From a virus, in the IMG/VR virus record IMGVR_UViG_3300013006_001467, positions 1-29,105 of that record: a DNA stretch of 29,105 bases; one strand, given 5' to 3'. The notes beneath the pieces are model-generated. The model was not told where the DNA came from and did no database searches. It saw only the letters and a program-made list of their open reading frames with translations. The position numbers were made by a program, and so were the translations under genes. Shown here in pieces: positions 6,602-13,144 of this stretch. How positions within the stretch are numbered: the first letter of the stretch is position 1; each line of letters begins with the position of its first letter.

Positions 6602-7382
6602 ACTTGCACACAGGAATTGGTTCCATCTTGTGCAAGTTTCGGGCTCGAATTGCTCGATATTTTTTGAGATTATCTTTTTCGGCACGAGTCATAGACTGGC
6701 TGCCAGACTCGTCTAGCCACATTGTTTGTTCCAGGTCAGGATAGCTCATACCCAATTGATCTTCGTCTGTGCGATCATCGTTCCACAGGCCATCGGTTGG
6801 TGCAGCATCAATGATTTCTTGCGGCAAACCAAATTCTCTGCCCATGTCCCAAACTTGGGTTTTCATGCAGTCACCAATGGGGCTGATATCCACACCACCA
6901 TCACCATACTTGGTAAAGAATCCCACACCAAAATCTTCTACTCGGTTGCCTGTGCCTACCACAATACCACCATGACTTTGTGCAGTTTGGTACAAGGTCA
7001 TCATGCGCAGTCGGGCACGTGAGTTGGCAAATGCCAATTGCTCAGATTCGTTGGGTTCTTGTTCTACAGAACAGAATGGTCCAACCTTTTTCTCAAATGC
7101 AGTATATACAGGAGTCAGGTCCATGCTCATGTGTGTGACATTGTCCTTGTGGCGTTCCAACAACCAGGCTGCCTGCATTGAACTGCGGTTGTCTAGTTTC
7201 TTGTTTTGCCTGATAGGCATCTGAACCACAATGGTTTTCAATCCTGTTGATGCGCACAATGCACTCACAACAGATGAGTCAATGCCTCCGGATATTCCCA
7301 CCACAAAAGTAGAGATTTTGGCATTCTTGGCATAGGCTTTGAGCCATCGAGTAATGTGTGATATTCTTTGTTTAGGTGTCAT
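6591..7382 (-). CDS. nadE: NH3-dependent NAD+ synthetase
   Basis: 263 residues, close to bacterial NadE length. The PP-loop SGGIDSSVV (residues 31-39) binds ATP. GTGNRVEDFGVGFFTKYGDG and VDISPIGDCMKTQV are the diagnostic active-site and NaAD-binding blocks; the end KYRAIRARNLHKMEPIPVC also matches. It converts deamido-NAD plus ammonia to NAD+ in the cytoplasm. There is no glutaminase domain. ATG 7382 overlaps the upstream stop (ATGA); a GTG at 7403 is less likely. It is last in an operon of small phage genes. The phage may use it to sustain NAD pools or counter NAD-depleting defence; the latter is inference. Confidence 0.93.
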   Translation of the reverse strand: MTPKQRISHITRWLKAYAKNAKISTFVVGISGGIDSSVVSALCASTGLKTIVVQMPIRQNKKLDNRSSMQAAWLLERHKDNVTHMSMDLTPVYTAFEKKVGPFCSVEQEPNESEQLAFANSRARLRMMTLYQTAQSHGGIVVGTGNRVEDFGVGFFTKYGDGGVDISPIGDCMKTQVWDMGREFGLPQEIIDAAPTDGLWNDDRTDEDQLGMSYPDLEQTMWLDESGSQSMTRAEKDNLKKYRAIRARNLHKMEPIPVCKFDK

Positions 7383-7795
7383 TTCTTTTTTAGTGCTTTC
7401 CACATTTTAGATTTTTCTTTGAACTCAGCTTCGAGTTTTCTGTACTGATTTCCTAGTTCTTGTAATTCATCCCATTCAGCTTCTAGTTCTGGATTGGGTC
7501 GTAGCATGTTGAGACGATCCTGAATTCCTCGCAGAGTTTCCATCAAGCTTTCACCGTTGATTCGGATGTCTGCGTTGGTGCCATCAAGCTGTATGGTGCC
7601 GCCCCGGTCAACAGTTAATGTGGGAGTAGGAGTCCAAGCCCCATTGTCAGCAAAGACCAAGCCCGGTGCAATAGTACTTCCACCAATTGTGCCATTACTG
7701 CTTATAGTATATGTGGGAGAGCTGATGGAATCAAGAGTATTAATAGAGTGCGGGCCCATCATGGTGTTGTTGAAGCTATCTTTTGTAAGAGCCAT
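7379..7795 (-). CDS. Conserved phage protein, beta-rich N-terminus and coiled-coil C-terminus
   Basis: 138 residues. The first ~80 are Gly/Thr/Ser-rich with repetitive beta character (STIAPGLVFADNGAWTPTPT, TVDRGGTIQLDGTNADIRING). The C-terminal 55 form a charged helix likely to coil (ERLNMLRPNPELEAEW type, ending KMWKALKKK). I recall near-identical proteins in T4-type and other marine phages without assigned function; the beta part resembles virion proteins. It overlaps the AbrB-like gene by 37 nt and nadE by 4. Confidence 0.7.
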   Translation of the reverse strand: MALTKDSFNNTMMGPHSINTLDSISSPTYTISSNGTIGGSTIAPGLVFADNGAWTPTPTLTVDRGGTIQLDGTNADIRINGESLMETLRGIQDRLNMLRPNPELEAEWDELQELGNQYRKLEAEFKEKSKMWKALKKK

Positions 7796-7935
7796 GAGCC
7801 GTCCTTGTTATCAATCCAATCCAGGGTATCGCCTTCTTGCCAACCGGCAGCTTCTAATAAATCCTCGGGGAATTTAAGAACAGCATCACCGGTTTCCGTA
7901 TCTTCTTGTATAGTAAGAGTCCAGGACTGCGTCAT
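7759..7935 (-). CDS. AbrB/MazE-like swapped-hairpin protein
   Basis: 58 residues (MTQSWTLTIQEDTETGDAVL, then KFPEDLLEAAGWQEGDTLDW, IDNKDGSWLLQK). The pattern of a short strand, Gly-Asp-Ala-Val-x-[KL]-x-P, LLEAAGW, GD-x-LDW and D-G-SW is that of the AbrB/MazE DNA-binding fold, widespread as small phage genes. No toxin gene adjoins it, so an antitoxin role is not supported; a DNA-binding regulator is more likely. It overlaps the following gene by 37 nt and starts 1 nt after the preceding stop. Confidence 0.75.
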   Translation of the reverse strand: MTQSWTLTIQEDTETGDAVLKFPEDLLEAAGWQEGDTLDWIDNKDGSWLLQKIASTTP

Positions 7936-7936
7936 A

Positions 7937-8125
7937 TTACTTGGCAGGGGTCAATGCTTCTTTTTCTGCTGTGATTTCTTTACGGCGCTCTTTGATGCCC
8001 TTGCTCATTTCCTGCAAGGCTTTGCGGGCACGGGCGGCAGCGGCCTTCACGCCCTTGGCTGTAAACTTCTCATTTTCCGCAAGGTATGTTTCGTATGCGG
8101 CTACGATTTGTTCATGTTGTGTCAT
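7937..8125 (-). CDS. Small Lys/Ala-rich helical protein (histone H1-like composition)
   Basis: 62 residues, almost wholly helical and rich in Lys, Ala, Arg and Glu (KGVKAAAARARKALQEMSKG, IKERRKEITAEKEAL). Proteins of this type are frequent in marine myoviruses as hypothetical or H1-like. A good ribosome site (AAAGGA) precedes ATG 8125. First gene of the operon driven by the promoter at 8171-8199. DNA binding is plausible from composition but unproven. Confidence 0.7.
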   Translation of the reverse strand: MTQHEQIVAAYETYLAENEKFTAKGVKAAAARARKALQEMSKGIKERRKEITAEKEALTPAK

Positions 8126-8170
8126 TTCTATTCCTTTAAGGTTATAACGTGTTTACTTAACACTGTTAGT

Positions 8171-8199
8171 AGTATACGGAATAATTTTGTAAATGTCAA
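8171..8199 (-). promoter_or_regulatory. Sigma70 promoter TTGACA-17-TATACT
   Basis: -35 TTGACA at 8199-8194, 17-bp spacer, -10 TATACT at 8176-8171; leader about 40 nt with ribosome site. It drives the operon that ends with nadE. Confidence 0.82.
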
Positions 8200-8200
8200 C

Positions 8201-8443
8201 CTAGTCCAAGTAGATATGTCGCCGATTCCAACAGTCCCACACAGTCAAGTTGCTCATAGTATGAGTCCAAGAAACCATAAAAAGATTCAAGGTATTTTGA
8301 TCATAGATCTGTAGCCGATGCTCTTCGACTTTGGCACTTGCATTTGGATTGGAGTTTGCCCATTTGGTAAGTTTACTTTTGGCATCATCGTCTCTTAATG
8401 CTATGATATAAAGTGCGGTGTTCTTGTAGGAAGATACTGTCAT
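8201..8443 (-). CDS. Small protein of unknown function
   Basis: 80 residues, no recognised domain. Its layout (KLTKWANSN, HRLQIYDQNTLNLFMVSWT, WDCW) loosely recalls the small Trp-tailed proteins elsewhere in the window. The ATG overlaps the upstream stop (TAATG), and its own stop is 1 nt from a -35 box. Confidence 0.55.
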   Translation of the reverse strand: MTVSSYKNTALYIIALRDDDAKSKLTKWANSNPNASAKVEEHRLQIYDQNTLNLFMVSWTHTMSNLTVWDCWNRRHIYLD

Positions 8444-8679
8444 TAATGTAGGAATTGGCTTGAGTCTCTGGGTGACTGCATGTCACTCATGTACTTAGCA
8501 AAGTCAGCATCAATTTTAACCAGATTGTTATCATGAGATTGAGCAATGTCATTTGGCACTCCTAGGAGTCTCATCAATCCTCCCATGTGCACCTCTCGAA
8601 TGCCATGCTCATAAAGTACATACATTAACCCAAGGATGTGTGTTCTAATCTCGTTTTCAATGGAGTCGTCGTCTATCAT
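8443..8679 (-). CDS. Conserved small phage protein
   Basis: 78 residues: an acidic start (MIDDDSIENEI), then helix IRTHILGLMYVLYEHGI, VHMGGLMRLLGV and an acidic C-terminus with KIDADFAKYM. Similar short proteins occur in many marine phages with unknown role. There is no Shine-Dalgarno, and TATAAT directly abuts the ATG without a matching -35, so how it is expressed is unclear; read-through past the terminator at 8701-8730 is possible. Confidence 0.6.
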   Translation of the reverse strand: MIDDDSIENEIRTHILGLMYVLYEHGIREVHMGGLMRLLGVPNDIAQSHDNNLVKIDADFAKYMSDMQSPRDSSQFLH

Positions 8680-8700
8680 ATTATATTAATTATGATGCAA

Positions 8701-8730
8701 TAAAAAAAGCACCCTGGTCGGGTGCTTTTG
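8701..8730 (-). terminator. Intrinsic terminator
   Basis: Stem GCACCC/GGGTGC with a 5-nt loop, followed on the minus strand by TTTTTTT. It lies 16 nt past the stop of the 8746-9063 gene. Arms flanked by A and T runs could make it work in both directions. Confidence 0.85.
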
Positions 8731-8745
8731 ATTGAGTGTAACTTA

Positions 8746-9063
8746 TTAAGCTACAACTTTGGCAGACTTGGCCTTTACAGGAGTTGCCATCTTGACCTCA
8801 CCGCGCTTGGCGACTTTGGTCTTCTCTGCCAACTTGTTGGCTACGGCATAACTGGCGTCGCCAGTGTAGCCTTGTGTTTCCTGCAAAAACTGCAGGGCCT
8901 GCAGTTTGGTCATGGGCGAGGGAAGCTCTACCAAATTAATGGCTGTGCATCCTGCCTTGTTCAAGATCTTGATACGTGCTACCAAGTCGTTAGCAAAACG
9001 GGCCTTTGTGGTGCCGTCTGCGTTAGTTGCGGTGCCTGCTACTGTAAAAAGTTTATCTGTCAT
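8746..9063 (-). CDS. Conserved phage protein, basic C-terminus
   Basis: 105 residues from ATG 9063 (AAAGG ribosome site). It starts MTDKLFTVAGTATNADGTTK, has a helical centre (NDLVARIKILNKAG, KLQALQFLQETQGY) and a Lys-rich tail (KTKVAKRGEVK, KAKSAKVV). I recognise the type from marine phages but no function. It forms a single-gene unit with its own promoter (9127-9155) and terminator, suggesting strong, separately timed expression. Confidence 0.72.
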   Translation of the reverse strand: MTDKLFTVAGTATNADGTTKARFANDLVARIKILNKAGCTAINLVELPSPMTKLQALQFLQETQGYTGDASYAVANKLAEKTKVAKRGEVKMATPVKAKSAKVVA

Positions 9064-9126
9064 AATGTTGCCTTTCAAATTGCCTATCTAAAGTTTAAAA
9101 AAATGTTAATTTCTTAACATATACAT

Positions 9127-9155
9127 ATTGTAGTTGATCTTGTTTAATTTGTCAA
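9127..9155 (-). promoter_or_regulatory. Sigma70 promoter TTGACA-17-TACAAT
   Basis: -35 TTGACA at 9155-9150, 17-bp spacer, -10 TACAAT at 9132-9127, preceded by GG as in most promoters of this set. Drives the single gene 8746-9063. Confidence 0.82.
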
Positions 9156-9183
9156 CCACAAAGTGTATTCTGGTTTGCCAAAA

Positions 9184-9309
9184 TCACTTGGCCAATTCCT
9201 GACTTTGGGTTTTGACGTGGTCAATGCTATTGTCCAGCATTCGGGCCACACCCGAAAAGCCCACAGTTGCCACAACCAATCCCAATACAAATCCTATAAT
9301 AAATCTCAT
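9184..9309 (-). CDS. 41-residue single-TM peptide
   Basis: Starts MRFIIGFVLGLVVATVGFSG, a membrane helix or signal anchor, followed by a short polar tail (VARMLDNSIDHVKTQSQELAK). It begins 1 nt after the stop of the gene upstream. Short peptides of this exact layout recur in marine phages. Inner-membrane location is likely; role unknown. Confidence 0.72.
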   Translation of the reverse strand: MRFIIGFVLGLVVATVGFSGVARMLDNSIDHVKTQSQELAK

Positions 9310-9310
9310 T

Positions 9311-9535
9311 TTACGCTACTCCTGAAAATTCAAATTCCTCATTGACATAATGTTGCAAGAGAACTTTTTGGATCATTGAAATTAAATCAATGCTTGAAGT
9401 GTCTCCTGGCACCGTAAAACGTACAGGGCATCTACCCCAAGTACGATTTTTTTGAAATTCAAAAAACCATTTGCGGTGTTGATAATTTGCGGCATCAAAA
9501 CTCACAGTAGGTCTCATGTTCAAATCTAAAATCAT
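9311..9535 (-). CDS. Small protein of unknown function
   Basis: 74 residues with a strong ribosome site (AAGGAG) before ATG 9535. Mixed alpha/beta: a basic aromatic region (NYQHRKWFFEFQKNRTWGRC, PVRFTVPG) then helix IDLISMIQKVLLQHYVNEEF. No family recognised. First gene after the promoter at 9566-9594. Confidence 0.65.
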   Translation of the reverse strand: MILDLNMRPTVSFDAANYQHRKWFFEFQKNRTWGRCPVRFTVPGDTSSIDLISMIQKVLLQHYVNEEFEFSGVA

Positions 9536-9565
9536 TTAAGACTCCTTGTTTCTTAATATATGTAT

Positions 9566-9594
9566 ATTATAGCTAATTAGGTATTTCTAGTCAA
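9566..9594 (-). promoter_or_regulatory. Sigma70 promoter TTGACT-17-TATAAT
   Basis: -35 TTGACT at 9594-9589, 17-bp spacer, -10 TATAAT at 9571-9566. The leader of about 20 nt holds AAGGAG. Drives 9311-9535 and 9184-9309. Confidence 0.84.
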
Positions 9595-9625
9595 CCATTT
9601 TAGTGGTGTATTTTTACAACACTTT

Positions 9626-10051
9626 TTACCAACTAGAATTGTAAAAAACTTTGAGTCCCATAAACAACTCTGCTCGAGCGTTTCGAATAAACTCAAGATC
9701 GTCTTTACGATAGTGATCGTCTGCGTCATTACCAAAAAAGAATCCTGATGTACCAGGCAAGGTGCCGGCAACCACGTCCTGTTCTAGAATCTCTAGATCC
9801 TCGTATGTTAGTTCAAGTTCAATACCATTGAATGTGTTACCATCCTGGTGGCCACCATTTGTACGTTTATTCCAGAGCTGTTCCATCCAGCCATGCAGAT
9901 TAGGATGCTTGCGCCAGTATGCAATCTCACGTGGCTGTGTCACTGTGGTGCTTTCAAGATCCCTGGAGTCCGCGTCAAATTCGGCACTCTCGTAGAACTC
10001 ACGTTGTTGTCCTGCCCGGGCGGCAGTGTATGCGTACATATCCAGTCCCAT
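9626..10051 (-). CDS. Conserved phage protein (MGLDMYxY ... REIAYWRKHPNLHGWM)
   Basis: 141 residues from ATG 10051, chosen because AAAGGA precedes it and the family begins MGLDMY; an upstream ATG at 10090 adds 13 residues. Conserved blocks are PREIAYWRKHPNLHGWMEQL, FNGIELELTYEDLEILEQDV, TSGFFFG and the end KVFYNSSW. The family is common in phages and some bacteria; enzymatic labels sometimes attached to it look unfounded. Function unknown. Confidence 0.8.
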   Translation of the reverse strand: MGLDMYAYTAARAGQQREFYESAEFDADSRDLESTTVTQPREIAYWRKHPNLHGWMEQLWNKRTNGGHQDGNTFNGIELELTYEDLEILEQDVVAGTLPGTSGFFFGNDADDHYRKDDLEFIRNARAELFMGLKVFYNSSW

Positions 10052-10090
10052 ATCTGTCCTTTCTTTTGCCTGTGCTCTCTTGAACTTCAT

Positions 10091-10426
10091 TTAACGAATT
10101 GCAACCTCTTGCCGAGCACGATCACTGTGCAGGCAATGGCCGAGGCCACGAATGGTGTCTGCGGCCATCTGCGGATTATTTTCAAACATGTCGCGGATGT
10201 CCTGCTCACTGATGCCGTCCACAGCGTCAAATGTGTAGATCTCATAGTGACGTTGAGGATTGGCCTGTGCTCTCAGCTTCAGGTGCATGGGATTGGCATA
10301 GGCATGTCTAGGGCATGCCTGGCCTTGTAGCCGGGCCCAGGTCACTCGTTGCTGATCAGCTGTGATGTCAGCCAAGTACTCAAGACCATTACAGTCCCAC
10401 ATAACTAGAAATTGATGCTCTGCCAT
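10091..10426 (-). CDS. Conserved phage protein (HQFLVMWDCNGLEY)
   Basis: 111 residues. Starts MAEHQFLVMWDCNGLEYLAD; later LRAQANPQRHYEIYTFDA, a DIRDMF helix and QMAADTIRGLGHCLHS. ATG 10426 overlaps the upstream TGA, with AAGG 7 nt before; a GTG at 10429 is possible. This is a recurrent T4-type marine phage protein of unknown function, here in the same gene order as its neighbours on both sides. Confidence 0.78.
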   Translation of the reverse strand: MAEHQFLVMWDCNGLEYLADITADQQRVTWARLQGQACPRHAYANPMHLKLRAQANPQRHYEIYTFDAVDGISEQDIRDMFENNPQMAADTIRGLGHCLHSDRARQEVAIR

Positions 10427-11190
10427 CACACTGCCTTTACACGATTCAATTGAGTTTTACCATCTCGGTGTGCCTTGACGGTACCTCGGATGCGGATCCA
10501 AGATCCAGTTGTGAGTTTAGATTTGTAGCTGAAGAACACAGCTTGGTTGTCTTGTGTGATTGCAGTTACCCAAAAAATGTTGTAGGTATGACTGTAATTG
10601 GCACTTACAACTTCCACGTCCGATTCAAACTTGGCATCCACAGCACCTACATAAGCGCCTGTGGTCTGTCGTACACGGCTGTCAACATCTTGACGAGCCA
10701 GGCTACGTTGGTGGCTTGCAGGTAAACTTGCTACCACTGCCAATTCATATTTGTGCGTGACTGAGTCAAATTCTTCTGACACAGCAATCACTCTGCTGAT
10801 CACGGTATCAAACTCTGTGAGCTTGCTTTTGAGACCACGCAAGGTAATGTCTTGTTGCAGGAATTTTCGGCACTCCCGGCCCTGTGCAATATCTTCCACA
10901 GTGAGCACAGCAGGGTTGGCCAATATGTCAAACATGATATCGCGGTTGCGTTGTTTCTCAACTACACTTGTGTTCTTGTCTTGGTCAAAACGGTATTGAG
11001 TTTCTTTTAAATAAGAACCGTTGATGCGTTGTGCCGCCACTGCCGCACCCCAGACATTGTCTACAGAGTGCTTGATGCCTTGTGGCTTGGCTTTTGGTGC
11101 TCGACGAGGTGCTTGGTACTCATCGTCCATTTGCCCAAGCCTTTTAATTTGTTGCGAACTCATGTTGCTTACGTTTACAAATCCTATCAT
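10426..11190 (-). CDS. Conserved phage protein, possible OB-fold C-terminus
   Basis: 254 residues. The N-terminal ~40 are basic and Pro/Ala-rich (APRRAPKAKPQG). A helical middle (VEDIAQGRECRKFLQQDITL, RGLKSKLTEFDTVISRVIAV) leads to a beta-rich end, WIRIRGTVKAHRDGKTQLNRVKAV, which has the strand-turn-strand look of OB-fold nucleic-acid binders. Good ribosome site (AGGAG). Nucleic-acid binding is inferred only from that C-terminal pattern. Confidence 0.7.
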   Translation of the reverse strand: MIGFVNVSNMSSQQIKRLGQMDDEYQAPRRAPKAKPQGIKHSVDNVWGAAVAAQRINGSYLKETQYRFDQDKNTSVVEKQRNRDIMFDILANPAVLTVEDIAQGRECRKFLQQDITLRGLKSKLTEFDTVISRVIAVSEEFDSVTHKYELAVVASLPASHQRSLARQDVDSRVRQTTGAYVGAVDAKFESDVEVVSANYSHTYNIFWVTAITQDNQAVFFSYKSKLTTGSWIRIRGTVKAHRDGKTQLNRVKAV

Positions 11191-11205
11191 ATCTTACTCC
11201 TAATA

Positions 11206-11340
11206 TTAACGTTTATCCCAATGCAGGCAAACAGTTTTTTGTATTTTGCCTGTGCTAAACCATGTCCATTTTACGCATCTTGGTTGTGCAGATGCCACAC
11301 CAACATACGCAACCAAACTCAATGCAATAATTGTTTTCAT
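11206..11340 (-). CDS. 44-residue secreted peptide with signal sequence
   Basis: MKTIIALSLVAYVGVASAQP is a classic signal peptide with an AxA-type cleavage site (ASA/QP). The mature part, RCVKWTWFSTGKIQKTVCLH, then WDKR, has two cysteines that could pair in the periplasm. The ATG overlaps the upstream stop (ATGA). Similar exported mini-proteins are frequent in marine myoviruses; a role at the host envelope is possible but unknown. Confidence 0.75.
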   Translation of the reverse strand: MKTIIALSLVAYVGVASAQPRCVKWTWFSTGKIQKTVCLHWDKR

Positions 11341-11570
11341 TCTACTATTCCTACACTTTTCTTAATTTCATAACGAGCAATTTTCTCATCAAAGTACATG
11401 CGAACGCCTTCCATGTAAGGACTTGCTACCACAATCTCACCCAGTTCCTGGGCCAAGAGGTGTGTGAATTTGCGCAGAATGCTTTGAGTATCTTCCATCT
11501 GATCCATAGGATCTCGATCCAGAATTGTTGCAAAGTCGTTGATAAGTTTTTCTACGTTTTGATGCATCAT
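11337..11570 (-). CDS. Small helical phage protein
   Basis: 77 residues, mainly helical (NVEKLINDFATILDRDPMDQ, ILRKFTHLLAQELGEIVVAS), ending with a mixed strand region. Two ATGs at the start overlap the previous stop. No family recognised; its tight coupling on both sides supports it as a real gene. Confidence 0.65.
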   Translation of the reverse strand: MMHQNVEKLINDFATILDRDPMDQMEDTQSILRKFTHLLAQELGEIVVASPYMEGVRMYFDEKIARYEIKKSVGIVE

Positions 11571-11800
11571 TTTACAATCTCCGTTACTGTATAGTTCATA
11601 CTGTGGTACCCAACATCATAAGATCCGCCGTATCCAGCAAACTGGCTTCCGTTGCAGATCAGAGTAGCAGTACCATTCTTGGCCATTTTTCTAGCCAATC
11701 GTAACCATGGCCCACCTTGAGAGGACCTGGTGATACGACCATCAGCAGTTTCTCTAACCATGACATTGAATGTAAAAGAACGTGGTATAGTTTTTCTCAT
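11567..11800 (-). CDS. Small protein of unknown function
   Basis: 77 residues, beta-rich and basic at the N-terminus (RKTIPRSFTFNVMVRETADG), then RLARKMAKNGTATLICNG and GYGGSYDVGYHSMNYTV. Ribosome site TGGAG before ATG 11800. No recognised family. Confidence 0.62.
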   Translation of the reverse strand: MRKTIPRSFTFNVMVRETADGRITRSSQGGPWLRLARKMAKNGTATLICNGSQFAGYGGSYDVGYHSMNYTVTEIVK

Positions 11801-11801
11801 A

Positions 11802-12080
11802 TTAATTACTCCAGTATGCTTCGCTGTCTACGCGGCAAGCCCAAGGTGTGTCAGCATCAATTTCTACGTCTTTACCTGTCATCATGTTCTTCACAGTGAT
11901 TTTGGGTGCACGGTAAGTGTCACGAGCCACAATGTTCAGTTGGCTTTCGTTCCAGCCTGCTTTGCGGCAGAGACGGGTACGAGTTGCTTTGGCGGCACCA
12001 AAAGTTTTGTATGCACGGGTTTTGTTGGGACCGTCTGTAACGATTAAACCGGTACCTTTAGCTACGATTACATATGACAT
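11802..12080 (-). CDS. Conserved small phage protein
   Basis: 92 residues, starting MSYVIVAKGTGLIVTDGPNK, followed by a basic helix (YKTFGAAKATRTRLCRKAGW) and a C-terminal VKNMMTGKDVEIDADTPWAC. Strong AAGGAG ribosome site and first place behind the promoter at 12111-12139 suggest abundant early expression. Function unknown. Confidence 0.7.
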   Translation of the reverse strand: MSYVIVAKGTGLIVTDGPNKTRAYKTFGAAKATRTRLCRKAGWNESQLNIVARDTYRAPKITVKNMMTGKDVEIDADTPWACRVDSEAYWSN

Positions 12081-12110
12081 CTTGGACTCCTTTTTAGTTA
12101 CTATACAAGT

Positions 12111-12139
12111 ATTATAGCAGTTTGGGTATTATTGGTCAA
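12111..12139 (-). promoter_or_regulatory. Sigma70 promoter TTGACC-17-TATAAT (cassette type)
   Basis: -35 TTGACC at 12139-12134, 17-bp spacer ending CTGC, -10 TATAAT at 12116-12111. From the -35 to the ribosome site it is nearly identical to the cassettes at 12415-12443 and 25277-25305. Heads the run 11802 to 9626. Confidence 0.88.
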
Positions 12140-12148
12140 CCAAAAGAA

Positions 12149-12166
12149 TGTGGCTAAAAAACCACA
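12149..12166 (-). terminator. Weak stem-loop terminator next to promoter
   Basis: Stem TGTGG/CCACA, 8-nt loop, then TTCTTTT on the minus strand (TTTTT on the plus side). It lies 9 nt past the 12175-12384 stop and 10 bp upstream of a -35 box, the terminator-promoter layout repeated in this region. Confidence 0.45.
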
Positions 12167-12174
12167 CTTTTTGC

Positions 12175-12384
12175 TTATTTTTTAAGCAATTCATAAAATC
12201 GCTGGTTGATAATGTCCATTTCCTCTTGGGAAACGTAGAAATCTGTAGAGGGATCGTAGTAGGCACCCTCTTTGTTGCAATAATACAACACTCGGCCTGA
12301 GAAGTTGAACGGACCTTCCAAGCCCTTACGGGGCTCGTATTTGGTGCGCATCATGTCTGTGGTGTCAACAACCTTGTAACCCAT
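12175..12384 (-). CDS. Small conserved phage protein
   Basis: 69 residues with the block FNFSGRVLYYCNKEGAYYDP, then STDFYVSQEEM, a pattern I recall from other marine phage hypotheticals. Aromatic-rich, mixed alpha/beta. AAGGAG before ATG 12384. It forms a one-gene unit with its own promoter cassette. Confidence 0.72.
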   Translation of the reverse strand: MGYKVVDTTDMMRTKYEPRKGLEGPFNFSGRVLYYCNKEGAYYDPSTDFYVSQEEMDIINQRFYELLKK

Positions 12385-12414
12385 TTCTGACTCCTTTTTA
12401 ACTACAATACAAGT

Positions 12415-12443
12415 ATTATAGCAGTTTGGGAATTATTGGTCAA
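12415..12443 (-). promoter_or_regulatory. Sigma70 promoter TTGACC-17-TATAAT (cassette type)
   Basis: -35 TTGACC at 12443-12438, -10 TATAAT at 12420-12415, spacer 17 bp ending CTGC. Near-duplicate of the 12111-12139 cassette, including the TTAAAAAGGAGT leader. Confidence 0.88.
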
Positions 12444-12453
12444 CCAAAATGTC

Positions 12454-12471
12454 TGTTGTTTTTATACAACA
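12454..12471 (-). terminator. Stem-loop directly after the metallopeptidase gene
   Basis: Stem TGTTGT/ACAACA (6 bp, 6-nt loop) 1 nt past the stop and 10 bp before a -35 box. Only ATTTT follows on the minus strand, so termination is probably weak. Confidence 0.4.
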
Positions 12472-12472
12472 A

Positions 12473-12874
12473 TCACAGCTCAATTGCCCTGCGGAACACG
12501 ATTTCCTGCTTGGCAAAGGCTTGGATTTCCCAGGGCTGGTCCAGGTAAGGATGGCTTGTGGGGTAAAACTTGCCCTTCCATCTTTTGCCTTTAGGCGTTA
12601 CCTGCAAGGTGCCGTTGGCAAATTGTGCCACATGGGTGAGCTCATGTGCCAAGGTAACGCCTAAATTTAAAATATCTTTGGTGGGTTTGAGCACAACCAA
12701 AAAGGTGTCAATGCCCAACAAAGGCACGGTGGTGCCTTGTTCTTCCAAGTCACGATCCACTTTGATCATGAGCAGTCTGCGACTGCGGTCAAGTCCCAGT
12801 TGAGACATCATGCTGGGTAAAATGGCTTCTAAATAACGCCGGGTTTTAGGCCCTGCTTCAATGTGATATTCCAT
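12473..12874 (-). CDS. Putative zinc metallopeptidase (HExxH)
   Basis: 133 residues. The motif TLAHELTHVAQF (His77, Glu78, His81) is the gluzincin/zincin zinc site, and Glu116 in QPWEIQAFA is a good third ligand, as in SprT/IrrE-like and phage DUF peptidases. No signal peptide, so cytoplasmic. Substrates of such phage proteins are unknown; cleavage of host regulators or phage morphogenesis proteins are possibilities. Single-gene unit behind the promoter at 12902-12930 with a ribosome site AAAAGG. Confidence 0.78.
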   Translation of the reverse strand: MEYHIEAGPKTRRYLEAILPSMMSQLGLDRSRRLLMIKVDRDLEEQGTTVPLLGIDTFLVVLKPTKDILNLGVTLAHELTHVAQFANGTLQVTPKGKRWKGKFYPTSHPYLDQPWEIQAFAKQEIVFRRAIEL

Positions 12875-12901
12875 ATCGACCTTTTTAACTACAATACACG
12901 T

Positions 12902-12930
12902 ATTATAGCAAAAGGGGATTTAATGGTCAA
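12902..12930 (-). promoter_or_regulatory. Sigma70 promoter TTGACC-17-TATAAT (cassette type)
   Basis: -35 TTGACC at 12930-12925, -10 TATAAT at 12907-12902, spacer 17 bp ending TTGC. The leader (TTAAAAAGG) matches the other cassettes, but the spacer core differs. Confidence 0.86.
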
Positions 12931-12952
12931 CCGGCATGTTTTTGGTACAGTT

Positions 12953-13144
12953 TCAATCGTCAAACCCAAACAGTCGTTTTAAATCGCCGCCCAATAATTC
13001 ACCGTGTTCCCAGGTACTGCGAGCATACCGATCGCAATCCCGGATAATCAACTCGGCAAATTTTTCAGCATTATCTACACTAATCCATTTTCCACTGACA
13101 TCGGTTCCGGCCTGTTCAACCAGTTTTTTAATTCGTTCGTTCAT
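12953..13144 (-). CDS. Small phage protein, EKFAELI family copy 1
   Basis: 63 residues, paralogous to the neighbouring 13141-13353 product. Shared points: the MNxxxxKLxEQA start, EKFAELIIRDC centre and the FGFDD/FGVEE end. This family is present, often in several copies, in many marine phages; function unknown. ATG overlaps the upstream stop (ATGA). Confidence 0.75.
   Translation of the reverse strand: MNERIKKLVEQAGTDVSGKWISVDNAEKFAELIIRDCDRYARSTWEHGELLGGDLKRLFGFDD

Noticed and set aside
7748-8314. Long plus-strand open frame antisense to the AbrB-like and H1-like genes
   Set aside because: Composition is that of an antisense shadow, with no ribosome site; minus-strand genes have clear starts and family matches.
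8680-8685. TATAAT abutting the ATG of 8443-8679 as a third leaderless promoter
   Set aside because: No -35 at 17 bp (A/T run of the terminator instead), and start would fall inside the coding region.
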